Positions 28,584 through 36,502 of a stretch of DNA of 64,000 nt are shown here, one piece after another (positions within the stretch are counted from its first letter, which is position 1; every line of letters starts with the position of its first letter). Under the pieces are notes generated by a model. That model was not told the origin of the DNA. It saw only the letters and a list, made by a program, of their open reading frames with translations, and ran no database searches. The stretch lies in NCBI GenBank assembly GCA_020853885.1, contig JADYXZ010000004.1:186001-250000 (forward strand), in the 5' to 3' direction. The translations under genes were made by a program, and so were the position numbers. This DNA comes from Bradyrhizobiaceae bacterium (GTDB lineage Bacteria; Pseudomonadota; Alphaproteobacteria; Rhizobiales; Xanthobacteraceae).

Positions 28584-28629
28584 CGCTGGCTCGATGTGTT
28601 TCCCCCTCGAGCCAGCGTGTCTCTTTTTT
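28584..28629 (+). terminator. rho-independent terminator of the aceA operon
   Basis: An 11-base perfect stem (CGCTGGCTCGA at 28584-28594, TCGAGCCAGCG at 28607-28617) with a 12-base loop is followed by six T residues at 28624-28629. Confidence 0.9.
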
Positions 28630-28749
28630 GGAGTGTCAGAAGCCACGGTAATTTACTTCGTCATCACCGGGCCGGCGTGCCCGGCGAGCGGAACGCGAGC
28701 CGTCGGCGCGCCGAGTCCCGGTGATCCATTCGGACTCGTTGCGGGCAAA

Positions 28750-28826
28750 GACGTGGATGGCCGGGTTCTCGGCGCGGCGGCCACTCGCCTTCGGCTCATG
28801 GGCCGCGCCGGCCCGGCCATGACGAG
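28750..28826. repeat. palindromic intergenic repeat, family C
   Basis: The element reads ACGTGGATGGCCGGG at the left and GCCCGGCCATGACG at the right, with a variable GC-rich middle. It resembles the arms at 20812-20912. It occupies the gap between the aceA terminator and the convergent SnoaL-like gene; nothing else is visible in that 208-base stretch. Confidence 0.65.
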
Positions 28827-28837
28827 TTAGTCGGAGA

Positions 28838-29437
28838 TCAAAGCGCCTCGCCCTTAAGCCAGCGCGCGCCGCGGGCGTAGAGCGCGTCGAGCTCGGGGCC
28901 GTCGATGCCGGGCATGTCGCGCTTCACGGTGTAGCCGATCTTCGTCTGCAGATAGGCGAGGTGGCGGTAGCCCTCGGGGAACTGGCGCAGCAAATCCTGA
29001 TCGAGCACGAGTTTCGCCGCGGGATCGACCGGGTCGAGGCGGTCCTTCTCGTAGATCGGCTGGCGCAGCACGAGGCCCCAGCGCCCGCCGCGCTGCTCGA
29101 AGAAATCGTAGAAGCGGCCGGCGCAGACGACATCGCAGACGACTCCTTCCACCGGCGCGCGCTGGGAGATCGTCATCTTCGTTTGCGCGATGGCGCGGGT
29201 GCCTGCGACCTCGATCGCGCTGCCGCCGAGGAAATGCAGGATGCGCACGCCCTTGGCCCAGCCGGCGTCGTTCATCTTGATGAATTCCTCGTAGGTGCCC
29301 TGGGTCCAGGTCGCCATCATGCGCCCGCCCTCGTGCCAGACGGTGCGGAACTGGTCCCACAGGCGCGCGTCGCGCCACACCGCCCAGTTCTCCACGAGCT
29401 CGCGAATGATGAGTTTGTCGGCGCTGACGTCGGACAT
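28838..29437 (-). CDS. SnoaL/NTF2-like protein
   Basis: The 199-residue protein has an NTF2-like cone fold in its first 140 residues. DKLIIRELVENWAVWRDARLWDQFRTVWHEGGRMMATWTQG is the typical first half, with IEVAGTRAIAQTKMTI and VVCAGRFYDFFEQRGGRWGLVLRQPIYEKDRL as later strands. The C-terminal 60 residues extend past the usual domain and end GARWLKGEAL. The start at 29437 (MSDVSADK) is favoured over one 15 codons earlier. Homologues act as cyclases, isomerases or dehydratases, or have unknown roles. No catalytic assignment is possible. Confidence 0.78.
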   Translation of the reverse strand: MSDVSADKLIIRELVENWAVWRDARLWDQFRTVWHEGGRMMATWTQGTYEEFIKMNDAGWAKGVRILHFLGGSAIEVAGTRAIAQTKMTISQRAPVEGVVCDVVCAGRFYDFFEQRGGRWGLVLRQPIYEKDRLDPVDPAAKLVLDQDLLRQFPEGYRHLAYLQTKIGYTVKRDMPGIDGPELDALYARGARWLKGEAL

Positions 29438-29636
29438 GGTCGATCCATTGAGTGAGACTTGGCTGATGAGCTTGATGCACACCGCTCATTCCCGCGCCGC
29501 GCTGGCTAGCGAAGCGAGCGGCCAGCGCGGCCACTTAAAGAATCGCCGCGCCGGGCACTCGCCCTAAACCGGGCTCGTCGGCGCGGCAAGCGGGAATCCA
29601 GAGCCACACACGATGGCCTTGCTTTCTTGCCCCTGG

Positions 29637-29656
29637 GTCCCCGCTTTCGCGGGGAC
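29637..29656. repeat. short palindromic repeat, family D
   Basis: GTCCCCGC-TTTC-GCGGGGAC, identical to 46385-46404 and preceded by the same CCTGG motif. It lies between the SnoaL-like and lipoprotein genes, both on the minus strand. The remainder of the 29438-29670 gap shows only a half copy of a related element. Confidence 0.7.
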
Positions 29657-29670
29657 GAGCGGAAGAATAT

Positions 29671-30279
29671 CTATTTGGATTGCGCGGGGCCGGTGACGCG
29701 GCGGTAGGTGGCGGACACCGTGCACTTGAAATGGTTTTTCGCAAGGTAGGCGCGCAGCGCGGCGCCGTCGCTCGAGATCACCACGCGGCGTTGATAGGTC
29801 TCGCCCCTGCCGCTGAAGCCGGCAAGCGCGCCGCTCTTCAACGGCGCCTCGAAGGATTCGGGATCGCCGAAACAGATCTTCAGCGTCTCCGCGTCGGCCG
29901 CGCCGGAGATTTCGTAGGTGCCGAAGGCGCGGCGCACGGGCACGTCGAACGGCAGCCATTCGCCGGCGCGCCAGTCCGCCTCGAAATAGGGGCGGCTGCC
30001 GATCGCCGCGAAGCGGACGGCGGCGCGGCTCGCCGACGGCACTTCATCCTTGGCGGCGATGACGAACGTGGCCTGGAGCTGATTTTCTTCGCCTTCCTTC
30101 CGATAGAGCACGAGCACCTGCGCGCCGCCGTCCGCCTCCAGCGCCCAGACCCCGGCAAGGCGCGGGTCGGGCGCTTCGGGCTTCTCGATGATCGAATGCT
30201 CAATCTCGACGATGCAGCCAGCGGCCGACAGCGCAATTACGGCCAGCAGCATCAAGTGTCTTGTCCGGACGACGAACAT
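29671..30279 (-). CDS. putative lipoprotein
   Basis: The 202-residue protein begins MFVVRTRHLMLLAVIALSAAGC, a lipoprotein signal with lipobox LSAAGC and lipidated Cys22. The rest is a hydrophilic domain with alternating beta-like segments (LAGVWALEADGGAQVLVLYRK, GTYEISGAADAETLKICFGD). Two further cysteines, in KICFGD and HFKCTV, could form a disulfide. I recognise no named family. It would be anchored in the envelope. It is divergent from the short-chain dehydrogenase gene. Confidence 0.78.
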   Translation of the reverse strand: MFVVRTRHLMLLAVIALSAAGCIVEIEHSIIEKPEAPDPRLAGVWALEADGGAQVLVLYRKEGEENQLQATFVIAAKDEVPSASRAAVRFAAIGSRPYFEADWRAGEWLPFDVPVRRAFGTYEISGAADAETLKICFGDPESFEAPLKSGALAGFSGRGETYQRRVVISSDGAALRAYLAKNHFKCTVSATYRRVTGPAQSK

Positions 30280-30384
30280 GGCGGGCTCCCCAGGCGGCGC
30301 GATCCTAAACGATGGAAAGCGAATTTCCGAGTGCGCGCGTTCCGCCGCGCTCTGCTATGAACGGCCGCAACCGGGAGGAAAGCA

Positions 30385-31152
30385 ATGGGCAAACTTGAGG
30401 GGCGGGCGGCCATCGTCACCGGCGGCGCCAAGGGGATCGGGCGGCACTACTCGCTCGCGCTCGCCGACGCGGGCGCGCAGGTGATGGTGGCGGACATCGC
30501 CGACGGCGGCGACGTCGTGAAGGAGATCGTCGCCCGGTACGGGCAGGGTGCGGCCGAAAGCATGCGCTTCGACGTGAGCGACGAGGAGCAGGTGAAGCAA
30601 CTCGTCGCGCACACGGTCGAGCGGTTCGGCAAGATCGACGTCCTCGTCAACAACGCAGCACTTTACGCGACGGTGCAGGAGCAGAAGCTCGCCGAGATCG
30701 ACGTGAAGACGTGGGACGCGGTGATGGCCGTCAACGTGCGCGGGCCGTTCCTGATGGCGAAGCACGTGGCGCCGCACATGATGGCGCGCAAGTACGGCAA
30801 GATCATCAATATCGGCTCGGGCACCGCGTTCCGCGGCATTCCGTGGCTGCTGCACTATTCCACCTCGAAGGGCGCGATCATGAGCATGACGCGGTCGCTG
30901 TCGCGCGAGCTCGGCGAGTACGGCATCTGCGTGAACACGCTGTCGCCGGGCTTCACGCTCAGCGACACGGTGATGGAGCAGAACCCGACGCACGTCGCGC
31001 ACGCGCGCGACGTCACGATCCAGCGGCGCGCGCTCAAGCGCGACGCCTATCCGCCGGACCTCATCGGCGCGCTCGTGTTCCTCGCGTCGGGCGACAGCGA
31101 TTTCATCACCGGGCAGACGATTGCGGTGGATGGCGGGGCGGTGAACACCTGA
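30385..31152 (+). CDS. short-chain dehydrogenase/reductase
   Basis: Classical SDR of 255 residues. The cofactor motif is TGGAKGIGRHYSLALADAG near residues 12-30. DVS, NNAALYA, the catalytic INIGSGTAFRG and the YSTSK motif (HYSTSKGAIMSMTRSL) follow. The C-terminal DFITGQTIAVDGGAVNT is typical of NAD(P)H-dependent 3-oxoacyl or alcohol dehydrogenases. GGGAGGAAAGC precedes the start. It lies 74 bases upstream of the gentisate-dioxygenase-type gene but may be separately transcribed, because a promoter-like element lies between them. Substrate unknown. Confidence 0.9.
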   Translation: MGKLEGRAAIVTGGAKGIGRHYSLALADAGAQVMVADIADGGDVVKEIVARYGQGAAESMRFDVSDEEQVKQLVAHTVERFGKIDVLVNNAALYATVQEQKLAEIDVKTWDAVMAVNVRGPFLMAKHVAPHMMARKYGKIINIGSGTAFRGIPWLLHYSTSKGAIMSMTRSLSRELGEYGICVNTLSPGFTLSDTVMEQNPTHVAHARDVTIQRRALKRDAYPPDLIGALVFLASGDSDFITGQTIAVDGGAVNT

Positions 31153-31165
31153 AGGGGCTCGTTGA

Positions 31166-31195
31166 TTGACACGCCTGTCAACGAATGCCTAGATT
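31166..31195 (+). promoter_or_regulatory. candidate promoter and operator of the dioxygenase gene
   Basis: TTGACA (31166-31171) is followed after 18 bases by TAGATT (31190-31195). The -35 box is also the left arm of a perfect palindrome TTGACA-CGCC-TGTCAA (31166-31181), a layout suited to repression. The predicted start near 31202 leaves about 25 bases before the ATG at 31227. Confidence 0.45.
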
Positions 31196-31226
31196 TCTCA
31201 AATACCTAAATCAAACGGGGGACGCC

Positions 31227-32300
31227 ATGGATGCTCCGGCCGGCAGCCCGACTGCAGCGTCGAGCGACTCCGTCGCGGGCGCGGTGACGCCCGAGCGGGC
31301 CGCCTATTACGAGCGGATCGGCAAGGAGAATCTCGCGCCGCTCTGGGAGGTGCTGCGCGGACTCGTGCCGCCTGAGCCGAAGACGCCGTGCGTGCCGGCG
31401 CTTTGGCGCTTCAACGACGTGCGCAAGATGGTGATGGAAGCGGGCACGCTGATCACCGCGAAGGAAGCCGAGCGGCGCGTGCTGGTGCTGGAGAACCCCG
31501 CCCTGCGCGGCAAGTCGCGCATCACGCAGTCGCTTTACGCCGGCCTGCAACTGATCCTGCCGGGCGAGATCGCGCCCGCGCACCGCCACACCGCGTCGGC
31601 GATCCGCTTCGTGCTCGACGGCGACGGCGCCTATACGGCGGTGGACGGCGAGAAGACGGTCATGCGGCGCGGCGACTTCGTGATCACGCCGAACTGGACG
31701 CCGCACGACCACGGCAATCCTTCGCAGCAGCCGATGATCTGGCTCGACGTGCTCGACGTGCCGACGGTCAATTTCTTCGACGCGGCGTTCTCCGAGCATC
31801 TCGATCAGGAGACGCAGTCGAACACGAGGGAAGACGGCGACTCCTACGCGCGCTACGGCTCCGGCGTGCTGCCGGACGGCGCGCCGAAGGAGATGATCCG
31901 CAGCCCGATCATCAGCTATCCCTTTGCGCGGGTGCGGCCGGTGATCGAGCGCATGGCGAAGTCCGACGACATCAACCCGTATCACGGCGCGCGCGTGCGC
32001 TACGCCAACCCGATCAACGGCGGCTGGGCGACGCCGACCATGGGCGCGCAGCTCGCGCTCTTGCCGAAGGGCTTCAAGGGCAAGGACTACCGCTCGACCG
32101 ACGGCACGATCTTCGTCTGCGTCGAAGGCGAGGGGACGACGAAGGTGGAGGAGCAGACCTTCCACTGGACGCCGGGCGATGTCTTCGTCGTGCCGTCGTG
32201 GAAGACGTACGCGCACACGGCGAAGAGCGAGAGCGTCCTGTTCTCCATCTCCGACCGGCCGGCGCAGGAAGCGCTCGGCATCTGGCGCGAACTGAACTGA
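31227..32300 (+). CDS. gentisate 1,2-dioxygenase-type bicupin
   Basis: Ring-cleaving dioxygenase of the bicupin class, 357 residues from the ATG at 31227, which has GGGGGAC just upstream; an in-frame start 14 codons earlier is less likely. The first cupin carries the iron ligands in HRHTASAIRF (119-128) and a later His in NWTPHDHGNP. The second cupin is degenerate and reads TFHWTPGDVFVVPSWKTYAHT. Gentisate dioxygenase opens 2,5-dihydroxybenzoate to maleylpyruvate; 1-hydroxy-2-naphthoate and salicylate dioxygenases share the fold. No maleylpyruvate isomerase or hydrolase is adjacent, so the exact substrate stays open. Confidence 0.85.
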   Translation: MDAPAGSPTAASSDSVAGAVTPERAAYYERIGKENLAPLWEVLRGLVPPEPKTPCVPALWRFNDVRKMVMEAGTLITAKEAERRVLVLENPALRGKSRITQSLYAGLQLILPGEIAPAHRHTASAIRFVLDGDGAYTAVDGEKTVMRRGDFVITPNWTPHDHGNPSQQPMIWLDVLDVPTVNFFDAAFSEHLDQETQSNTREDGDSYARYGSGVLPDGAPKEMIRSPIISYPFARVRPVIERMAKSDDINPYHGARVRYANPINGGWATPTMGAQLALLPKGFKGKDYRSTDGTIFVCVEGEGTTKVEEQTFHWTPGDVFVVPSWKTYAHTAKSESVLFSISDRPAQEALGIWRELN

Positions 32301-32331
32301 TCGCGGCGGCGCAACGGATACGGGCGGGGCC

Positions 32332-33960
32332 ATGAGCAGCGTTGCGACGAACTTCGATTACGTGATCGTGGGCGCGGGCTCCGCCGGCTGCGTGGTGGCA
32401 AACCGGCTTTCGGAGGACGCCAGCGTGCGCGTCTGCCTTGTCGAGGCGGGGCCGTCCGACCGCAGGTTTCCGGTGAACGTGAAATCGCGCGTGCCGGTCG
32501 GCAACATCTTCTTCCGCCTGGATCAGCGCTACAATTGGTTGTTCGGCTACACGGGCGAGGCGCGGCTCCATGACCGCACGATCCCGTGCCCGCGCGGCAA
32601 GCTCCTCGGCGGCACGAGTCAGCTCAACGGCATGGTCTATATGCGCGGTCAGCCGCAGGACTATGACGACTGGGCGGCGCTCGGCAATGCGGGCTGGGCC
32701 TGGCGCGACGTGCTCCCCTATTTCCAGAAGTCGGAGAATTTCGAGCCCGGCAGGAACGCCTATCACGCGACCGGCGGCGAGCTGAACGTGGCGCCGCAGC
32801 GCTCGCCCAATCCGCTTTCCTATGAATTCCTCGATGCGGCGTCGCAAACCCAGCTTCCGCGCAACGACGATTTCAACGGCGCGACGCAGGAAGGCTTCGG
32901 CTTCTTCCACCTCACGCAGAAGAATGGCGAGCGGTGGGCCACCTCGCGCGCGTTCCTGCATCCGGTGCTGTCGCGGCCGAACCTCACAGTGATCTCCGAC
33001 GCGCAGGCGCTGAAGATCGAGTTTGCGGGCAGGCGCGCGACCGGCGTGCGGCTGCAGCGGGGCGGCGAAGTCTTCAGCGTGAACGCAACGCGCGAGATCG
33101 TGCTGTCCTCGGGCTCGATCGGCTCGCCGCATCTGCTGCTGCTGTCGGGCGTCGGGCCGGCCGAGCAACTGCGCCGGCATGGGATCGACGTCGTCGCCGA
33201 TCTGCCGGGCGTCGGGCAGAACCTGCAGGATCATCCCGACGTGCGGGTGACCATGTCCGAGCGCTCGCGCATGAGCTGGGGGCGTTCACTGCCCGCGTTG
33301 CTGCGGCTCGCGTTCTCGCCGTTTCCCTTTATCGCGGCGCGCAAGGGCCCGCTCACGGCGACCGCGGTGGAAGCCGGCGGCTTTCTGAAAGTCGCGCCGG
33401 GAGCCACGCGTTGCGACGTGCATTTCGTGTTCACGCCGCAGATCCTCGACCGCACGCGGTATCTGCCGGCCGTGCACGGATTCTCGATCCACGTGAGCCT
33501 GTTGCGGCCGAAGAGCCGCGGCTTTCTCGAGCTCGCTTCGGGCGATCCGCTGGCGGCGCCGATCCTGCATCCGAACTTCCTTTCGGAGGAGGACGACACG
33601 CGCCTGCTGGTGGCGGGCCTTCGCGTCGCGCGACGCATCCTGTCGGCGCCGACATTGCAGCGCCATGCGGGCAACGAGATCGATCCCGGCGCGTCGGTGG
33701 AGCGAGACGAAGCGCTCGCCGACTATGTGCGCAGGAACGTGGCGACGATCTATCACCCGGTCGGCACCTGCAAGATGGGGTCGGACGCGATGGCGGTGGT
33801 CGATCCGCAGTTGCGCGTGCGCGGCGTCGAAGGCGTGCGCGTGGCCGACGCCTCGATCATGCCCAACCTCGTCAGCGGCAACACCAACGCGCCGGCGATC
33901 ATGATCGGGGAGAAGGGTTCGGACCTGATCCGCTCGAAGCAGGCGGCGGTGGCGGCCTAG
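32332..33960 (+). CDS. GMC-family FAD oxidoreductase (choline dehydrogenase-like)
   Basis: Flavoprotein of 542 residues. The dinucleotide-binding motif is IVGAGSAGCVVANRLSED near residues 12-29. The GMC signature is PRGKLLGGTSQLNGMVYMRG near 84-103, with the second signature ATREIVLSSGSIGSPHLLLLSG. The active-site His is in ATIYHPVGTCKMG and the FAD-closing motif is NTNAPAIMIGEKG. It probably oxidises an alcohol to an aldehyde or acid and passes electrons to quinone or oxygen. It begins 31 bases after the dioxygenase gene and is likely in the same transcript. Confidence 0.92.
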   Translation: MSSVATNFDYVIVGAGSAGCVVANRLSEDASVRVCLVEAGPSDRRFPVNVKSRVPVGNIFFRLDQRYNWLFGYTGEARLHDRTIPCPRGKLLGGTSQLNGMVYMRGQPQDYDDWAALGNAGWAWRDVLPYFQKSENFEPGRNAYHATGGELNVAPQRSPNPLSYEFLDAASQTQLPRNDDFNGATQEGFGFFHLTQKNGERWATSRAFLHPVLSRPNLTVISDAQALKIEFAGRRATGVRLQRGGEVFSVNATREIVLSSGSIGSPHLLLLSGVGPAEQLRRHGIDVVADLPGVGQNLQDHPDVRVTMSERSRMSWGRSLPALLRLAFSPFPFIAARKGPLTATAVEAGGFLKVAPGATRCDVHFVFTPQILDRTRYLPAVHGFSIHVSLLRPKSRGFLELASGDPLAAPILHPNFLSEEDDTRLLVAGLRVARRILSAPTLQRHAGNEIDPGASVERDEALADYVRRNVATIYHPVGTCKMGSDAMAVVDPQLRVRGVEGVRVADASIMPNLVSGNTNAPAIMIGEKGSDLIRSKQAAVAA

Positions 33961-33992
33961 AAAATTGCACGTCCTAAATTGGTGGCCCCTGG

Positions 33993-34012
33993 ATTCCCGC
34001 TTGCGCGGGAAT
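33993..34012. repeat. short palindromic repeat, family D
   Basis: ATTCCCGC-TTGC-GCGGGAAT forms a hairpin between the convergent GMC oxidoreductase and manC genes and could end both transcripts. It is related to the copy at 46331-46350. Confidence 0.7.
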
Positions 34013-34027
34013 GAGCGGATATATTGC

Positions 34028-35455
34028 TTAGTCGCTCGGCTTGCGGCTGTAGTCGTCGTCGAGGCGGACGATGTCGTCCTCGCCGAGATAGGCGCCGGTC
34101 TGCACCTCGATCAGTTCGAGCGGAATCTTGCCCGGATTCTCGAGACGGTGGACGGCGCCGACCGGCACGTAAACGGACTCGTTCTCGTAGAGCATGCGCG
34201 TCTCGTCGCCGATGGTGACGCGCGCGCTGCCGCGCACGACCACCCAATGCTCGGCGCGGTGGGTGTGTTTCTGCAACGAAAGCCGGCTGCCGGGCTTCAC
34301 GACGATGCGCTTTACCTGGAAGCGCTCGCCGCGATCGAGCGACTGATAGGTGCCCCATGGCCGGTGCACGCGCGAATGGCTGTCGGCCTCGCTGCGGCCG
34401 GCGGCGCGCAGATTTTCGACGAGCGGCCGCATGTCCTCGGCGCGGTCGCGGGCGGCGACCAGCACTGCGTCGTTCTCGACCACGACGACCAGGTCCCTGA
34501 CGCCGAGGAGGGCGACCGCGCCGTTGGCGTTGACGACCAGCGAGTTCGCGACGTCGAGGAGCGTCGCATCGCCTTTCTTCGCGTTGCCCTTCGCATCGTG
34601 CGGGGACAGCGTCCACACCGCGCCCCAGCCGCCGACGTCGGACCAGCCGTAATCCGCCGGCACGACGGCGCCGCGGCCGGTCTTCTCCATCACCGCGTAG
34701 TCGACGGACTTTCTTTCCGCGGCGGCGAAGGCTTCGGCATCGAGGACGCGGAAACCGAGGTCGGCGGTCGATGCCTTCACCGCGCGGGCGATGGCTTCTG
34801 CGCTCTTCGGCTCAAACTCCGCGTACTCGCCGAGGAACACGTCGGCGCGGAACAGGAAGTTGCCGGAGTTCCAGAGATAGCCGCCGGCGACATAGCGCTC
34901 GGCGGTGGGCGCATCGGGTTTCTCGACGAACGCATCGATCCCGTGCGCGGGCGCGGCATCGTCGAGCATCGGGCCGGGCCGGATATAGCCGTAGCCGGTG
35001 GCGGGATGGTCCGGCTTGATGCCGAAGGTGACGATGCGGCCGTTCTGCGCGGCCTTGCGCGCGGCGCGCACGGCAGCAACAAAGAGGTTCGGCTCCTTCA
35101 CCACGTGATCGGCGGCAAGCACGAGCACGAGCGATTGCGGGTCGGCGGCTGCGGCGATCTCCGCGGCGGCGGCGACCGCAGGGCCGGAGTCGCGGCGGGC
35201 CGGCTCCAGCACGATTTCGGCGTCGGCGCCGATCTCCTCCAGTTGCTCGCGGACGAGGAAGCGGTAGTCGCGCTGGGTGACGATAATCGGCGGGTCGAAC
35301 AGCGCGCGGTCGCTGACGCGGCGCACGGTCTCCTGCAACGTCGACCAGGGGCCGAGCAGCTTGAGGAACTGCTTGGGCAGCGTGTCGCGCGAGGCGGGCC
35401 ACAATCGCGTGCCCGCGCCGCCACTCAGGATCACCGGTTGGATGCGGTCGGTCAT
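34028..35455 (-). CDS. manC: mannose-1-phosphate guanylyltransferase/mannose-6-phosphate isomerase
   Basis: Bifunctional type II enzyme of 475 residues making GDP-mannose precursors. The N-terminal nucleotidyltransferase begins PVILSGGAGTRLWPASRDTLPKQFL, with FVEKPD in the middle for sugar binding. From about residue 350 it continues as the cupin isomerase domain: HRPWGTYQSLDRGERFQVKRI, GSRLSLQKHTHRAEHWVVV with metal ligands, and YVPVGAVHRLENPG. It forms a nucleotide-sugar block with galU upstream on the same strand. Confidence 0.94.
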   Translation of the reverse strand: MTDRIQPVILSGGAGTRLWPASRDTLPKQFLKLLGPWSTLQETVRRVSDRALFDPPIIVTQRDYRFLVREQLEEIGADAEIVLEPARRDSGPAVAAAAEIAAAADPQSLVLVLAADHVVKEPNLFVAAVRAARKAAQNGRIVTFGIKPDHPATGYGYIRPGPMLDDAAPAHGIDAFVEKPDAPTAERYVAGGYLWNSGNFLFRADVFLGEYAEFEPKSAEAIARAVKASTADLGFRVLDAEAFAAAERKSVDYAVMEKTGRGAVVPADYGWSDVGGWGAVWTLSPHDAKGNAKKGDATLLDVANSLVVNANGAVALLGVRDLVVVVENDAVLVAARDRAEDMRPLVENLRAAGRSEADSHSRVHRPWGTYQSLDRGERFQVKRIVVKPGSRLSLQKHTHRAEHWVVVRGSARVTIGDETRMLYENESVYVPVGAVHRLENPGKIPLELIEVQTGAYLGEDDIVRLDDDYSRKPSD

Positions 35456-35502
35456 TGCTTCGGCACGCTCTGCGATCGAGAAGGCCGGAACGGCTTCAGG
35501 CG

Positions 35503-36384
35503 CTAAGCCTTGCCGATCAGGCGGGCGAGTTCCACTCGAAAAGCGGGCGCCAGATCCTCACGCTCCAGCGCATAGGCGACATTGGCGGAGAGAAAACCGA
35601 GCTTGGAGCCGCAGTCATAGGTGCGGCCCTCGAATTCGAGGCCATAGAAGGGCTGCCGCTCCGAGAGGCGGATCATGGCGTCGGTGAGCTGGATTTCGCC
35701 GCCCGCGCCGCGCTCCTGCGATTCCAGAAAATCGAAAATCTCCGGCTGCAGCACGTAGCGGCCGGTGATGATGAGGTTCGACGCCGCGGTTCCGCGCGGC
35801 GGCTTCTCGACCATGGAGGTGATCTCGAACGCGGAATGCTTGCGCTTGCCGATGCCGACGACGCCGTACATGTGGGTCAGCTCTTCGGCCACCTGCTCGA
35901 CGGCGATCACGTTCGCGGCTTCGCCGATCGCAAGATACGCCTCGATCATCTGCGCGAGGCAGCCCTTCTTCGCGTGTACGAGCACGTCGGGAAGGAGCAG
36001 CGCGAACGGCTCGCGGCCCACGAGTTCGCGCGCACACCAGACGGCATGGCCGAGACCGAGCGGCGACTGCTGGCGGGTGAAGCTGAAGGTGCCGGCGCCG
36101 GGCAGGTCGCGGTCGAGCATTTCGAGGTCGGCCTGCTTGTTGCGTTCGCGCAGCGTGTCTTCCAGCTCGAACTGGCGGTCGAAATGATCCTCGATCACGC
36201 TCTTGTTGCGGCCGGTGACGAAGATGAAATGCTCGATGCCGGCCTCGCGCGCCTCGTCGACCACGTACTGGATCAGCGGGCGGTCGACGACCGGCAGCAT
36301 CTCCTTCGGCATGGCCTTGGTCGCGGGCAGGAAGCGGGTGCCCAGGCCGGCCACCGGGAATACGGCTTTACGGATTTTCTGCAT
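35503..36384 (-). CDS. galU: UTP--glucose-1-phosphate uridylyltransferase
   Basis: Makes UDP-glucose, the precursor used by the galE and ugd products encoded nearby. The protein is 293 residues from MQKIRKAVFPVAGLGTRFLP at 36384. The nucleotide motif is GLGTRFLPATKAMPKEMLPVVDRPLIQYVV, and the glucose-1-phosphate region includes VEKPPRGTAASNLIITGRYVL. An in-frame start 19 codons upstream adds an unlikely extension. It is divergent from the rfbD-like gene and 47 bases upstream of manC. Confidence 0.95.
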   Translation of the reverse strand: MQKIRKAVFPVAGLGTRFLPATKAMPKEMLPVVDRPLIQYVVDEAREAGIEHFIFVTGRNKSVIEDHFDRQFELEDTLRERNKQADLEMLDRDLPGAGTFSFTRQQSPLGLGHAVWCARELVGREPFALLLPDVLVHAKKGCLAQMIEAYLAIGEAANVIAVEQVAEELTHMYGVVGIGKRKHSAFEITSMVEKPPRGTAASNLIITGRYVLQPEIFDFLESQERGAGGEIQLTDAMIRLSERQPFYGLEFEGRTYDCGSKLGFLSANVAYALEREDLAPAFRVELARLIGKA

Positions 36385-36502
36385 GCTTCGGCTCGCAATC
36401 GGGCGACACGTCTCTATGTCCGGTCCGGAAGGACTTGGCAAATGGCAGGGTTAAAGCAGGGCGTGCTTGACCGAACGCACGGCGTATGACTGGGTTCCTG
36501 CG

